In this document: piece after piece, positions 1 through 9,096 of the stretch
How positions within the stretch are numbered: position 1 is the stretch's first letter
How the letters are laid out: the number at the start of each line of letters is the position of its first letter
Assembly: GCF_901686465.1 (NCBI RefSeq)
Contig: NZ_LR594487.1
Location: 778,894 to 842,893 of the forward strand
Origin: Halorubrum sp. DM2
GTDB taxonomy: Archaea > Halobacteriota > Halobacteria > Halobacteriales > Haloferacaceae
Length of the DNA stretch: 64,000 bases
Direction of reading: 5' to 3'
Notes under the pieces: generated by a model
What the model was told of the DNA's origin: nothing
Databases searched by the model: none
What the model saw: the letters and a program-made list of their open reading frames with translations, nothing else
Program-made: the position numbers and the translations under genes

Positions 1-738
1 GACGAGCCAGAACGCGGCGGCCGCGGCGGTCCACGCCGCGAAGCAGTAGGCGTACGTGCGCCCCTCGCCGAGCAGCGTCGCGGTCGTGTCGATCCCCGCC
101 GCCCGGTCCGGCTCGATGTCCGGGATCGCGGAGAACGTGTGCATCCCCATCGTCCAGAGCCACGCGCCGGCGAGCGCCGCGAGCGGCGGGTGCGCGCCCG
201 CGACCGTCGCGTACGCCGCCGCGCCGGGGAGCGCGTACAGCCCGTTCGACAGCGAGTCGAGGAACGGCGTCGTCTTGAAGCGCGCGGGCGGCGCGCTGTA
301 CCCGACCGCCAGAACGAGGAACCCGAGCAGGTACGGCCACGCGACCCGGGGCGTGATCGCGAGCGTCGCGAGCCCCAGCGCGCCCGACGCGGCGACCGCG
401 GCGACGACGAGCCGGCTCCCCCGCCAGCGGGCCTCTCGACCCTCCTTCTTCGGGTTCAGCTCGTCGATGTCGGCGTCGAACACGTCGTTGACGCCGTAGA
501 GGAACACGTTCGCGGGGACGAGGAAGTACGCCGCGAGCGCGACCGTGACGGGCGTGAACAGCCCGCTCACGTCGCCGATGCCGTAGGTGACGCCGACCGC
601 GACCGGCCCGGCGAGGTACAGCCAGAAGCGCGGCCGCGACAACACCAGCAGGTAGCGGAGCCCCTCGCCGCCGCTCCCGGCGGCCCCCGCTCGGTCGTCC
701 GTGGTGGATCGGTGTTGGTCGCTCACGGCCTCGCTCAC
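1..738 (-). CDS. lyeJ: UbiA-family prenyltransferase, lycopene elongase (partial, 3' end outside window)
   Basis: Polytopic membrane prenyltransferase that adds C5 isoprenoid units to lycopene on the way to C50 bacterioruberin. The reverse-strand reading frame is open to the left edge, so the C-terminus is missing. It shows the first Asp-rich UbiA motif (NDVFDADIDE) and a second (DIEPD). The start is set at the GTG whose GTGA overlaps the stop of the upstream carotenoid desaturase, giving a translationally coupled pair; an in-frame GTG at 726 is the alternative. In haloarchaea this gene sits between crtD and cruF, so cruF should lie just left of the window. Family assignment is firm; the substrate is inferred from the neighbour. 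Confidence 0.88.
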   Translation of the reverse strand, partial: MSEAVSDQHRSTTDDRAGAAGSGGEGLRYLLVLSRPRFWLYLAGPVAVGVTYGIGDVSGLFTPVTVALAAYFLVPANVFLYGVNDVFDADIDELNPKKEGREARWRGSRLVVAAVAASGALGLATLAITPRVAWPYLLGFLVLAVGYSAPPARFKTTPFLDSLSNGLYALPGAAAYATVAGAHPPLAALAGAWLWTMGMHTFSAIPDIEPDRAAGIDTTATLLGEGRTYAYCFAAWTAAAAAFWLV

Positions 739-2237
739 ACGTCGTCGTCGGCCATCGCTTCCGCGGTTATCCCCCCGCTGATGAGACACATCGGGACGCC
801 GATTCCCGGCGTCGTCGTCGACCCCGTGAAGTAGAGCCCGTCGAGCGCGTCGGAGACGTGCGGCGGGCGCAAAAGCGAGGTCTGGGTGAGCGTGTGCGCC
901 AGTCCGAGCGCGCTGCCCGCGTAGCTGTTGTACCGGTCCGCGAAGTCGTCGACCGAGAACGTCTCCTCGACGACGATCCGGCCCCGGAGGTCGGTGTCGG
1001 TGTTCGCCGCGATGTCGTCGATCACGAGGTCGCGGTAGCGGTTGCGGATCTCCGGGGTGTCGGCGAGTCCGGGCGCGATCGGCACCAGCGCGAAGAGGTT
1101 GCTGTGGCCCTCCGGCGCGACCGTGTCGTCGGTCTTCGAGGGGACACAGAGGTAGTAGGCGGGGTCGTCGGGCCACTCGGGGTCGTCGAAGATCTGCGCG
1201 AAGTGCTCGTCCCAGTCGGTCGGGAGGACGAGCGTGTGGTGTTCGAGGTTCGGCACGTCACCCTCGACGCCGAGGTACAGCAGGAACGCGGAGGGGGCGT
1301 ACGTCCGCGACTCCCAGTACTCCTCGGTGTACTGCCGCTTCCGCTCCGGGAGCAGTTCCTGTTCGGTGTGCGCGTAGTCGGCGTCGGAGACGACGCGGTC
1401 CGCGAGGTAGCGCTCGCCGCCGACCGTGTCGACCGCGAACGCGCCGTAGCGTCCCTCGATGCCGGTCACCTCGGCGTCGGTGACGAACTCGACGCCGAGG
1501 TCCTCCGCGAGTTCGACGATGCCGTCGACGACCGCGCCGATCCCGCCCTCGGGGTAGTAGACGCCCATGTTGTAGTCGACGTGGCTCATCAGGTTGTACA
1601 GCGCCGGCGTGTTCGTGGGCGAGCCGCCGAGGAACACGAGCGTGTACTGCATCAGCTGCTGGAGCTTCGGGTGGTCGAAGTAGTCCTCGACGTGTCCCTG
1701 CATCTTGCCGAGCAGCGAGAGGCCCCACGAGTAGCGCAACACGTCGCGGTCGACGTAGTCGCGCAGCCGGGGACGGTCCTCGTACACGAAGTGTTCCATC
1801 CCGATCTCGTAGGTGCGCTGGGACTCCTCGAGGTACGCGTCGAACGCCTCGCCCGCGCCCGGCTCGTACGCCTCGAAGATCTCCCTGTTTTTCTCGCGGT
1901 CCGGCAGCACGTCGACCTGATCGCCGTCCTTCCAGAACACCCGGTAGTGGGGGTCGAGCCGCTCCAGCTCGTAGAACTCGTCGGGCGTCCGGCCGAAGTG
2001 CCCGAAGAACCGCTCGAAGACGTCCGGCATCAGGTACCACGACGGCCCCATGTCGAACCGGAAACCGTCGACTTCGAGCCGGCTGGCGCGGCCGCCGAGC
2101 TGCTCGTTTTTCTCCAACAGGGTGACGTCCGCGCCGGCGTCCGCGAGGTAACAGGCCGTCGAGAGGCCGCCGAATCCACCGCCGATAACGACGACCGACT
2201 CGCCGGCGACTCCGTCGATGTCCGGGACCACGTCCAT
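735..2237 (-). CDS. crtD: CrtI/CrtD-type carotenoid desaturase (probably carotenoid 3,4-desaturase)
   Basis: FAD-dependent carotenoid desaturase of the phytoene desaturase family, 500 aa. The N-terminus has the dinucleotide-binding motif VVIGGGFGGL followed by an LLEKNEQLGGRAS stretch, and the C-terminus has the family signature FTGSTTTPGIGVP. I start it at the ATG at 2237; the frame is open further upstream, but the dinucleotide fold begins about 20 residues after this ATG and a TATA element lies 24-31 nt before it, so the mRNA is leaderless. It overlaps lyeJ by 4 bp. Immediate linkage to lyeJ is the arrangement known for crtD (3,4-desaturation) in bacterioruberin synthesis, but a phytoene desaturase role cannot be excluded from sequence alone. 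Confidence 0.9.
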   Translation of the reverse strand: MDVVPDIDGVAGESVVVIGGGFGGLSTACYLADAGADVTLLEKNEQLGGRASRLEVDGFRFDMGPSWYLMPDVFERFFGHFGRTPDEFYELERLDPHYRVFWKDGDQVDVLPDREKNREIFEAYEPGAGEAFDAYLEESQRTYEIGMEHFVYEDRPRLRDYVDRDVLRYSWGLSLLGKMQGHVEDYFDHPKLQQLMQYTLVFLGGSPTNTPALYNLMSHVDYNMGVYYPEGGIGAVVDGIVELAEDLGVEFVTDAEVTGIEGRYGAFAVDTVGGERYLADRVVSDADYAHTEQELLPERKRQYTEEYWESRTYAPSAFLLYLGVEGDVPNLEHHTLVLPTDWDEHFAQIFDDPEWPDDPAYYLCVPSKTDDTVAPEGHSNLFALVPIAPGLADTPEIRNRYRDLVIDDIAANTDTDLRGRIVVEETFSVDDFADRYNSYAGSALGLAHTLTQTSLLRPPHVSDALDGLYFTGSTTTPGIGVPMCLISGGITAEAMADDDV

Positions 2238-2260
2238 GTTCGAACGTACGGGCGGCGGCG

Positions 2261-2268
2261 GTATAAAT
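2261..2268 (-). promoter_or_regulatory. TATA box of the carotenoid operon
   Basis: Reverse-strand ATTTATAC lies 24-31 nt upstream of the desaturase ATG. This is the spacing of a haloarchaeal promoter giving a leaderless transcript and it supports the chosen start. Confidence 0.7.
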
Positions 2269-2437
2269 CCGGTCAGACGCGGCGCGGGAGCGTCCCCGAC
2301 ACGTTCGGGACGCCCGATCGCGACGGCGGGCGAAACGACCCGCAGCGCGGCGCGAGAACCGCGAGCCAGCAGTACTGAACGAGCGCCCCGAGCCGAGTGG
2401 ATACCACTAAGTCGCCGACGCACGTAGCTCGTGTCAC

Positions 2438-3223
2438 ATGGATCTGACGGTCGCGATCACCGGGGCAACGAGCGGGATCGGGCGGGCCGTCGCCGAGGCG
2501 TTCGTCGACGAGGGGGCGTTCGTCGCCGTCTCCGGGCGCGACGGCGCGGCCGTCGATCGGACCGTCGCGGCGCTGAACGGCGACGGGGACGAGCCGGAAG
2601 TCGGCGACGGGAGTACCGGCGACGACCCAGAAGCCGGCGACGAGACCGCGAGCGAGGGGGCCGACGCCGCCGCCGAGCGCGGCACCGCGTGGGGCGACCG
2701 CGTCGACGTGCGCGACGAGTTCGACCTCGAACGCTTTTTCGAGCGCGTCGCCCGCGAGGCCGGGCCGGTCGACGTCGTGTTCGCGAACGCCGGCGTGTTC
2801 CACGGCGCGCCGGGCGACAGCCCGACGACCGACCTGACGTACGCCGACTACGACGACACGATGCGGACGAACGCGCGCGGCGTGTTCGCGACGATAACGG
2901 AGGCGGTCCCCCACCTCGCCGACGACGCGCGCGTCCTCGTCCCGTCGGGCGCGGTCGCGGCCGAGTCGAAGCCGGGGATGGGCGCGTACGCGGTCTCGAA
3001 GGCGGCCGCCGAGGCGGTCGCGCGCGGCTTCGCCGCCGACCTCGACGCGACCGTCGGGGTCGTCGACCCCGGACTCGTCGCCACCGACCTCACCGGGAAG
3101 GAGCGCGCCCGCGACCCCGAGAGCGTCGCGCCGCTGTTCGTCTGGGCCGCCACGGACGCACCCGCCGAGGACCTCAACGGCGGGCGGATCGGCCTGCGGG
3201 AGTGGAAGACGGCGACGCGGTAG
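2438..3223 (+). CDS. SDR-family NAD(P)-dependent oxidoreductase
   Basis: Short-chain dehydrogenase/reductase, 261 aa, cytoplasmic, substrate unknown. It has the cofactor motif TGATSGIG near residue 8, the NAG motif (FANAGVFHG) and the catalytic YAVSK. Between the first beta-alpha-beta unit and the NAG strand there is a roughly 35-residue Gly/Asp/Glu-rich insert (about residues 48-83) not needed by the fold, which looks like a haloarchaeal acidic loop. The short C-terminus and the PGLVATDL segment are typical of classical SDRs. It is divergent from the carotenoid genes, so a pigment role is possible but unproven. Confidence 0.85.
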   Translation: MDLTVAITGATSGIGRAVAEAFVDEGAFVAVSGRDGAAVDRTVAALNGDGDEPEVGDGSTGDDPEAGDETASEGADAAAERGTAWGDRVDVRDEFDLERFFERVAREAGPVDVVFANAGVFHGAPGDSPTTDLTYADYDDTMRTNARGVFATITEAVPHLADDARVLVPSGAVAAESKPGMGAYAVSKAAAEAVARGFAADLDATVGVVDPGLVATDLTGKERARDPESVAPLFVWAATDAPAEDLNGGRIGLREWKTATR

Positions 3224-3259
3224 CGCGGCCCGTTCGGCGTCGGGTCGCGTCGTCGGCGA

Positions 3260-4123
3260 TCAGATCTCGGAGGCGCGGTCGGCGACGCCCGTCTCGGGCG
3301 GGTCGGTCGCCGTCGCAGCCACCGCGTCCATGAACGCGGTCCGGTAGCTCGCCGGACCCGCCGGCTCCGTCGCGGCCGCGCGCTCGCCGGCCAGTCCGTA
3401 CGCCGCCGTGGCGACGAGAGCCGCCTCGGTCGGCGTCGCGATCGGGGCGTCCGCCCGCCCGGCGAGCGCGGTCACGGTTCCGAGCGTGCTCGCGAGCATA
3501 CAGCCGGAGCCGACGAACGACCCCATTCGCTCGTGGCCGACGGCGAGTCCGTACGTCCCCCGCTCCGCGTCGGCGACGACGTCCTCGACGCCCGACGCGA
3601 CGACGACGGCACCGGTCTCGGTCGCCAGCGCCTCGGCGGCGGCCGCGACGCCGGACTCCTCGCCCACGGACTCGACGCCCCTGACCGTCGCCTCCTCGCC
3701 CGCGAGGCCACGGATCTCGCCGGCGTTACCCTTGATCGCGTCGAACGCGACCGAATCGAGGAGCCGGCCGACCGACGCCACGCGGTGCGGCGTCGCGCCG
3801 TATCCGACCGGATCGAGGACGACGGGCACGTCGGCCTCGTTCGCCCGCTGTCCGGCGTCGACCATGGCGTCGATGTCGGGTCGGCTCGCCGTGCCGGTGT
3901 TTATTACGACGGCGTCGGCCCCGGCCGCCATGTCGCCCGCCTCGGCCGGCGCGTCGGCCATCACCGGGAGCCCACCCCAGTGGAGCGTGACGTTCGCCGT
4001 CTCGCTCGTCGTCACGGCGTTCGTGAGGTGGTGGACGAGCGGCTTGGTCTCGCCGACCGCGGACAGCGCCCGGCCGAGGCGCTCGGCGTCGAAGTCGGCG
4101 AGCGGGTCGCGCGCCTCAGACAT
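3260..4123 (-). CDS. thiM: Hydroxyethylthiazole kinase
   Basis: ThiM phosphorylates 4-methyl-5-(2-hydroxyethyl)thiazole for thiamin salvage. The 287-aa ribokinase-fold protein shows LVHHLTNAVTT near the N-terminus, the VLDPVGYGATPHR substrate segment and the GSGCMLAS anion-hole region with the catalytic Cys. Its ATG overlaps the end of thiE by 8 bp, so the two are one operon that couples the thiazole and pyrimidine halves. Length and motifs match the family throughout. Confidence 0.94.
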   Translation of the reverse strand: MSEARDPLADFDAERLGRALSAVGETKPLVHHLTNAVTTSETANVTLHWGGLPVMADAPAEAGDMAAGADAVVINTGTASRPDIDAMVDAGQRANEADVPVVLDPVGYGATPHRVASVGRLLDSVAFDAIKGNAGEIRGLAGEEATVRGVESVGEESGVAAAAEALATETGAVVVASGVEDVVADAERGTYGLAVGHERMGSFVGSGCMLASTLGTVTALAGRADAPIATPTEAALVATAAYGLAGERAAATEPAGPASYRTAFMDAVAATATDPPETGVADRASEI

Positions 4124-4751
4124 CCGCGACCGCCTCCCCGAGCGCCGCGGTCGCTTCCGTCGGGTCCACCGCGGCCGTGATCGCCGACAGCGCCGCCACG
4201 CCGGTCGCGCCCGCGTCGACGACTGGTCCCGCGTTGCTCGCGTCGATGCCGCCGATCCCGATCACCGGAATCTCGACCGCGTCGGCGACGGCGGCGACCC
4301 GCCCGGTGCCGATCCCGTTCTGCTCGTCGGGCACGTCCTTCGAGTCCGTCCCGTAGACGGCTCCGACGCCGAGGTAGTCCGCGCCCGCCGCCTCGGCCTC
4401 GCGCGCCTCGTCGACCGTCGACGCGGAGACGCCGACGACCGCCTCCCCGCCCAGTCGCTCGCGGGCGACGGAGACCGGGAGGTCCGACTGGCCGAGGTGG
4501 ACGCCGTCGGCGTCGACCGCGGCCGCGAGGTCGACCCGGTCGTTGACGATCAGCGGCACGCCGGCCTCGGCCGTCAGTTCGCGGAGCCGGAGCCCGGTCT
4601 CGTACCGCTCCCGCGCGGAGGTCCCCTTATCCCGGAGCTGGACGGCGTCGATCCCGCCGTCGATCGCGGCCGCGACGACCTCGGGAGTCGTCCGCCCCGC
4701 GGACCGGCTCGCCGCCGTGACGAGGTATGTCTGCCACTCGTTGGTATTCAC
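4116..4751 (-). CDS. thiE: Thiamin-phosphate synthase
   Basis: ThiE condenses HMP-PP with thiazole phosphate to give thiamin monophosphate. The TIM-barrel protein carries the substrate motif VQLRDKG, the VNDRVDLA strand, HLGQSDLPV and the C-terminal IGIGGI phosphate loop. The frame is open upstream, but homology begins at NEWQTYLVTAA, so I start at the GTG at 4751 (211 aa). It is the first gene of a thiE-thiM operon. The small overlap and shared orientation support co-translation. Confidence 0.92.
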   Translation of the reverse strand: MNTNEWQTYLVTAASRSAGRTTPEVVAAAIDGGIDAVQLRDKGTSARERYETGLRLRELTAEAGVPLIVNDRVDLAAAVDADGVHLGQSDLPVSVARERLGGEAVVGVSASTVDEAREAEAAGADYLGVGAVYGTDSKDVPDEQNGIGTGRVAAVADAVEIPVIGIGGIDASNAGPVVDAGATGVAALSAITAAVDPTEATAALGEAVADV

Positions 4752-4851
4752 GTGTGGTACAGGGCTCCGGCGGCATGAAAACGGTTGCGCTACTGGTCGG
4801 TCGCGCCCCGGACGGACAGACACAAGCCGACCCGACGCCTACCCCAGTCCA

Positions 4852-6300
4852 ATGCTATCCCGACTCCGACGCGGCGTCGCCCGCGTCGCCGAGGCGGTCG
4901 CGGGCGCGCTCCACCGCGCCGGCGTCATCGACCGGTCGCGTCTCGACGAGACGATGGGGCTGGCGTGGCCCCGGATCGTCACCGGGTTCGCGATCATGTC
5001 GAAAAACACCGTGGACCTCGCGGTGATCGGCCACGCGGTGGGGGTCTCCGCGGTCGCCGGACTCGGGTACGCGTTCGCGTTCTGGCAGCTCGCGAAGTTC
5101 GTCTCCATCGGCCTCGCCGGCGGCACCGTCTCGCTCGTCTCGCAGAACTACGGCGGCGACGAGCGCGGCCGCGCGGGGCTGGTGGTCAAGCAGTCGCTGA
5201 TCGTGGCCGGGCTGCTCGTCGCGCCGATCGTCGCCGGGTACGTCCTCGGGGCGGAGCGGCTGATCGCCCTCGTGGGCGGGGAGGAGGCGGCGCTGTCGGC
5301 GGGGACGACCTACCTCGTCGTCACGGCCCCCGCGCTCGCCTTCGAGTTCTTCAACATGATCGCGAGCCGGACGTACGCCGGCGTCGGCGACACCCGAACG
5401 CCGATGGTCGCCCGCGCCGGCGGCGCGCTGTTGAACGTCGTCCTCACCGGCTGGCTCGTCCTCGGGGCCGGGCTGGGCGTGTTCGGTGCCGGGCTCGGCA
5501 CCGCGCTCTCCATCGCCGCCGTCGGGCTCGTCCTCGCGTGGGGGATGACCGGGCGCTCGTACTTCGGCCGCGGCGCGTCGCCGGTCCCGGTCGGACGCTC
5601 CGGGCCGTGGCTCGACGTCGGCCTCTCGCGGCAGCTCCTCCGGGTGTCCGCACCCCTGATCGCCCGGCGCGTCGCGGAGGGGGTCGTCGTCTTCCCGCTC
5701 CTGTGGATCGCCTCGTCGTTCGGCGAGGCGATCGTCGCCGCCTTGGAGGTCGGCCGCCGGGTGCGAGCCCTGCTCGGCAGCTTCAGCTGGGGATTTTCGA
5801 TCGCCGCGAGCACGCTCGTCGGCCAGCGGCTCGGCTCCGGCGAGGAGTCGCTCGCGACCGCCTACGGCCGCGACGTGATCGCCTTATCGGCGGTCGTCTA
5901 CGTCCTCGCGTCGGCCGCGGTGATCGCCGCCGCCGGCCCGATCGCCGGGGTCTTCGTCGACGACCCGGCCGCGGTGAGCGCCACCGCGGCGTTCGTCATC
6001 GCGGCCGCGGTGTCGGCGGTCCCGCTCGGGATCGACGGCTCGATCACCGGCTCGCTCCGGGGCGCGGGCGACACGCGCTGGCCGTTCGTCGCCTCCATGA
6101 TCGGGCTGTACGCCGTCGCGCTCCCGGCCGCGCTGGTCGGGCTCGCGACGCCGCTCGGCGTCGGCGGCCTCTACGTCGCGCTGGTGACCGAGAAGCTCGT
6201 CCCCGCCGGACTGAACGGCTACCGGTTCCGGTCGAACCGCTGGCAGGCCGTCAGCCGGCAGTACAGACCGGGCGCGGGCGACGCCGAGGAAGAGGTCTAG
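4852..6300 (+). CDS. MATE-family multidrug/organic cation exporter
   Basis: Membrane antiporter of the MATE (NorM/DinF-like) family, 482 aa, about 12 hydrophobic segments in two homologous halves. Recognisable features are the N-terminal MGLAWPRIVTGF helix, the SLVSQNYGG turn with its counterpart STLVGQRLGSG in the second half, and RGAGDTRWPF near the end. Start ATG 4852 is chosen because upstream codons encode a low-complexity, non-membrane stretch. It probably exports drugs or metabolites using the sodium or proton gradient; the substrate is not predictable. Confidence 0.9.
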   Translation: MLSRLRRGVARVAEAVAGALHRAGVIDRSRLDETMGLAWPRIVTGFAIMSKNTVDLAVIGHAVGVSAVAGLGYAFAFWQLAKFVSIGLAGGTVSLVSQNYGGDERGRAGLVVKQSLIVAGLLVAPIVAGYVLGAERLIALVGGEEAALSAGTTYLVVTAPALAFEFFNMIASRTYAGVGDTRTPMVARAGGALLNVVLTGWLVLGAGLGVFGAGLGTALSIAAVGLVLAWGMTGRSYFGRGASPVPVGRSGPWLDVGLSRQLLRVSAPLIARRVAEGVVVFPLLWIASSFGEAIVAALEVGRRVRALLGSFSWGFSIAASTLVGQRLGSGEESLATAYGRDVIALSAVVYVLASAAVIAAAGPIAGVFVDDPAAVSATAAFVIAAAVSAVPLGIDGSITGSLRGAGDTRWPFVASMIGLYAVALPAALVGLATPLGVGGLYVALVTEKLVPAGLNGYRFRSNRWQAVSRQYRPGAGDAEEEV

Positions 6301-6404
6301 CGGTTCCGTCGGACTCGTCCGCGGGAGACACGTTCAATCGATTCCGCGTGCGACGGGCTAAGCGGTCGTCGAACGCGCCGCTAGTGGGAGTCAGTCGGAA
6401 TCGG

Positions 6405-6689
6405 CTACAGCAGCGCGATCCCGGCACCGACGGCGGCGCTCGTCAGCGCGAGGCCGGCGAGGGCGACCGTCGTTTTTCCACGTTGTCCGCTGGGACCGTC
6501 GTCACCTGAGCCGAAGCCGCTGAAGCCGGTCAGAACGCCGAAACCGACCGCAACCGCGGAGAGTCCACCGGAGAGCGCCAGCACCGTCCAGATCTCGAGT
6601 CCGTGCTGTCCTACTTCCCGTGCGGCCGTCCCGGCGAGGAGGACGCCGGCCGCTATCGGGGCCGCGGCTATCGCGTCGTTGGAGGGCAT
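6405..6689 (-). CDS. Small hypothetical membrane protein
   Basis: 94 aa with three predicted hydrophobic segments: about residues 6-22, 32-54 and 73-93. A hydrophilic Gly/Asp-rich loop precedes the last. No family recognised. The frame has strong haloarchaeal codon bias and stands alone between the convergent MATE gene and the co-oriented mscS gene. Function unknown; the gene is credible from composition and the clean membrane pattern. Confidence 0.6.
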   Translation of the reverse strand: MPSNDAIAAAPIAAGVLLAGTAAREVGQHGLEIWTVLALSGGLSAVAVGFGVLTGFSGFGSGDDGPSGQRGKTTVALAGLALTSAAVGAGIALL

Positions 6690-6863
6690 CAGTTCGGATA
6701 CCTAACGCGAGTCTCAAAAGGATAGTGATGCCGTCGACGCGACGGGCGGTTCTCATCGGCTCCCCGACTTGTCCGATACCGCTCCTGAAAACCGGGATTC
6801 GAAGGTGACCCGGCGGCGGCCCCGAGACGGTCGGACGCCGAACGACGTCGACCGACGCCGCCG

Positions 6864-7724
6864 TCACTCGTCGTCCGCGACCGATTCGAGGACCTCGACG
6901 CTCCCGGTGAGCTGCCGGTGGACGTACGGCATGTCGATGCCGGCGTCGTCGAACGCCTCCTTCACCGCGGTGACGTACTCGGAGCGCACCCGGACGAAGT
7001 CGCCGCGGTCGGGGTCGTCGATCCACCAGCGCGACTGGAGCCCGACCGCGGAGTCACCGAGTTCGGTGACGCGGACGGACACGCCCGGGTCGTCGAGGAT
7101 CTCCTCGTGTTCCTCGGCCTTCTCGACGATGATGTCGGTCGCCTCGCCGATGTCGTCGTCGTAGCCGATCCCGAAGACGAACTTCTGGCGAAGCGTGTCG
7201 TACGCGACGGGGTTCGTCACCACGTTGTTCGCGAGGTCGCCGTTCGGCACGGTGACCAGCTCGTTGTCGAACGTCCGGACGCGGGAGACGCGCAGGTCGA
7301 TCTCCTCGACGCGACCGGAGTTACCGTCCCACTCGATCCAGTCGCCGACCTCGAACGGCTTGTCCTTCAGGATGAACACGCCGGCGACGAAGTTGCCGAG
7401 GAGGTCCTGCGCGGCGAAGCCGACCGCGAGCGCGATAGCGCCGCCGAAGACGGCGAACGCCGAGAGGAACGCGCCGTAGCCGGCCACGGCGAACCCGATC
7501 GCGATCGCGGCCACCCAGACGACGGCGTTGAGCACGTTCGTCCCGAGGCTCAACACCGCCTCGTCGAACCCGCGCGACCTGACGATCCGCCGGAGCCCCG
7601 GAATCAGTACGTACTTGCCGAGCAGCAGCACGGCCACGAAGCCGGCGACGAACCTGAGCGCCGTCGTCGCGATCGCCGCCACGTCGACCGCGTTCGTGAT
7701 CGCGTCGACCTGTAAGAGATACAT
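6864..7724 (-). CDS. mscS: MscS-family mechanosensitive ion channel
   Basis: Small-conductance mechanosensitive channel, 286 aa, which releases solutes under hypo-osmotic shock. It has N-terminal transmembrane helices, the Gly/Ala-rich pore helix (AFAVFGGAIALAVGFAAQD), then the beta domain GDWIEWDGNSGRVEEI and VPNGDLANNVV typical of MscS. The start is ATG 7724; a GTG immediately before it is in frame. A TATA element 22-30 nt upstream supports a leaderless message. The C-terminus ends in an acidic tail. Assignment is strong. Confidence 0.92.
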   Translation of the reverse strand: MYLLQVDAITNAVDVAAIATTALRFVAGFVAVLLLGKYVLIPGLRRIVRSRGFDEAVLSLGTNVLNAVVWVAAIAIGFAVAGYGAFLSAFAVFGGAIALAVGFAAQDLLGNFVAGVFILKDKPFEVGDWIEWDGNSGRVEEIDLRVSRVRTFDNELVTVPNGDLANNVVTNPVAYDTLRQKFVFGIGYDDDIGEATDIIVEKAEEHEEILDDPGVSVRVTELGDSAVGLQSRWWIDDPDRGDFVRVRSEYVTAVKEAFDDAGIDMPYVHRQLTGSVEVLESVADDE

Positions 7725-7745
7725 CACCCGCTCTTTCGGGAGACT

Positions 7746-7752
7746 ATATAAA
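7746..7752 (-). promoter_or_regulatory. TATA box of mscS
   Basis: Reverse-strand TTTATATAG lies 22-30 nt before the mscS start, the usual haloarchaeal position for a leaderless transcript. Confidence 0.65.
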
Positions 7753-7782
7753 GAAGCTACTGGCAGCGCGGTTGTTTACGCC

Positions 7783-7842
7783 CGGTCCGCGGTCCTGTCG
7801 GCCGGTTCGCGGTCCCGTCAGCCGGTCCGCGATCCCGTCGGC
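7783..7842. repeat. Three tandem 20-bp repeats
   Basis: Three adjacent 20-bp units (7783-7802, 7803-7822, 7823-7842) with consensus CGGTCCGCGGTCCCGTCGGC and one or two changes each. They lie in the spacer between the mscS promoter and the cofG stop. The unit length is not a multiple of 3, so this is a non-coding minisatellite. Confidence 0.7.
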
Positions 7843-7864
7843 CAGTTCGACGCTCGCGGCCGCT

Positions 7865-9037
7865 TCAGTCGCTCCGAACCGCGAGCGGGCCGTCGCCGCG
7901 GGCGACCGCGCGGAGCCGCCGTCCGTGGACGTCGTCCGCGGCGATCCGCTCGCGGACCGCCGCGGGGATCCACGACTTCCGGTCTTCGGGGTCGGGAGCG
8001 GGGTCAACGTCCGGGGGTCGGATCTCGTCGTGGAGGTACCGGGCGTACGTCGGGAGCCGCTCGCGGAGCGGCACGCCGCCGGCGTCCGCCACGGCTTCGA
8101 GTTCGCGGAGGTCCGGCCACTCGTAGGCGGGGTTGATGTAGTCGTCCGTCACCGGCGAGACCCCGCCGAGGTCGTCGATGCCGCAGTCGAACAGCTCCGC
8201 CGCCGGCGAGAGGTTCGGCGGCACCTGAACGGACACCTCGGGCGGGAGCGCGGCGCGCGCCATCGCCACGACTCGGCGCATCGTCGCGAGGTCGGGCTTC
8301 GGGAAGTCGGAGCGCTCGTTCGGGACGACGTTCTGGACGATCACCTCCTGAACGTGGCCGTGTCGCTCGTGGAGGTCCCGGATCGCGAGCAGGCTCTCGG
8401 CGCGGTCGCGCCAGTCCTCGCCGATCCCGACGAGGACTCCGGTGGTGAACGGGACGCCCTGCCGGCCCGCCGCCCGGATCGTGTTGAGCCGCTGGCCGGG
8501 CGTCTTCCGACGGCCGCCCGAGTGCGCGTCCACGTCGGCCGTCGTCTCCAGCATGACGCCCATCGACGCGTTCACCTCGCGGAGGGCCGCGAACTGCGAC
8601 TCCGTCAGATCGCCCGGGTTCGAGTGCGGGAGCAGCCCCTCCTCCAAGGCAATTTCGCAGGCCCGGTAGAGGTAGTCGTGGACCGAGTCGAACCCCCACT
8701 CGGCGAGCGTCTCGTGGATCGCGGTGTACCGCTCGTCGGGGTCGTCGCCGAAGGTGAAAAGCGCCTCCGTACAGCCCGCGTCGGCCCCGACCCGACACCG
8801 CTCGCGCACCTCCTCGGGCGACAGCAGCGACGCCTCGCCCGGCACGTCGTAGTAGGTACAGTACGTACAGGTGTAGCGACACGCCGTGGTCAGCGGGACG
8901 AAGACGTTGCGCGCGAACGTGAGCCGATCGGCGGTGTCGACGTCGGCCGGGCCGACCGAGAGCAGTCGCTCGACCTCCGGCTCGGCGACCGCGATGTCGA
9001 CCCCGTACTCGTCGGCCCCGGCGAACACGGCCGTCAC
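7865..9037 (-). CDS. cofG: F420 cofactor synthase subunit CofG (radical SAM)
   Basis: CofG with CofH makes the 7,8-didemethyl-8-hydroxy-5-deazariboflavin (Fo) chromophore of coenzyme F420. The radical SAM motif CRYTCTYC (CX3CX2C) follows the FVPLTTA strand. Downstream segments such as FTFGDDPDERY and QEVIVQNVVPN fit the family. Start GTG 9037 gives 390 aa; GTG 9028 is an equally plausible start, and longer frames add non-homologous residues. It lies 60 bp after cofC in the cetZ1-cofC-cofG run. The partner cofH is not in the window. Confidence 0.93.
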   Translation of the reverse strand: MTAVFAGADEYGVDIAVAEPEVERLLSVGPADVDTADRLTFARNVFVPLTTACRYTCTYCTYYDVPGEASLLSPEEVRERCRVGADAGCTEALFTFGDDPDERYTAIHETLAEWGFDSVHDYLYRACEIALEEGLLPHSNPGDLTESQFAALREVNASMGVMLETTADVDAHSGGRRKTPGQRLNTIRAAGRQGVPFTTGVLVGIGEDWRDRAESLLAIRDLHERHGHVQEVIVQNVVPNERSDFPKPDLATMRRVVAMARAALPPEVSVQVPPNLSPAAELFDCGIDDLGGVSPVTDDYINPAYEWPDLRELEAVADAGGVPLRERLPTYARYLHDEIRPPDVDPAPDPEDRKSWIPAAVRERIAADDVHGRRLRAVARGDGPLAVRSD

Positions 9038-9096
9038 TCGCGGGCGGCGTTCAAAAAGGATCGCGGTTGCGGATCCCCCGGCGACACCGAATATAG

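Noticed and set aside
858-2378. Long forward open frame opposite the carotenoid desaturase (506 codons)
   Set aside because: Antisense shadow of a strongly GC3-biased gene; composition is Arg/Val-rich and no domain is seen. The same holds for other long opposing frames across the core region.
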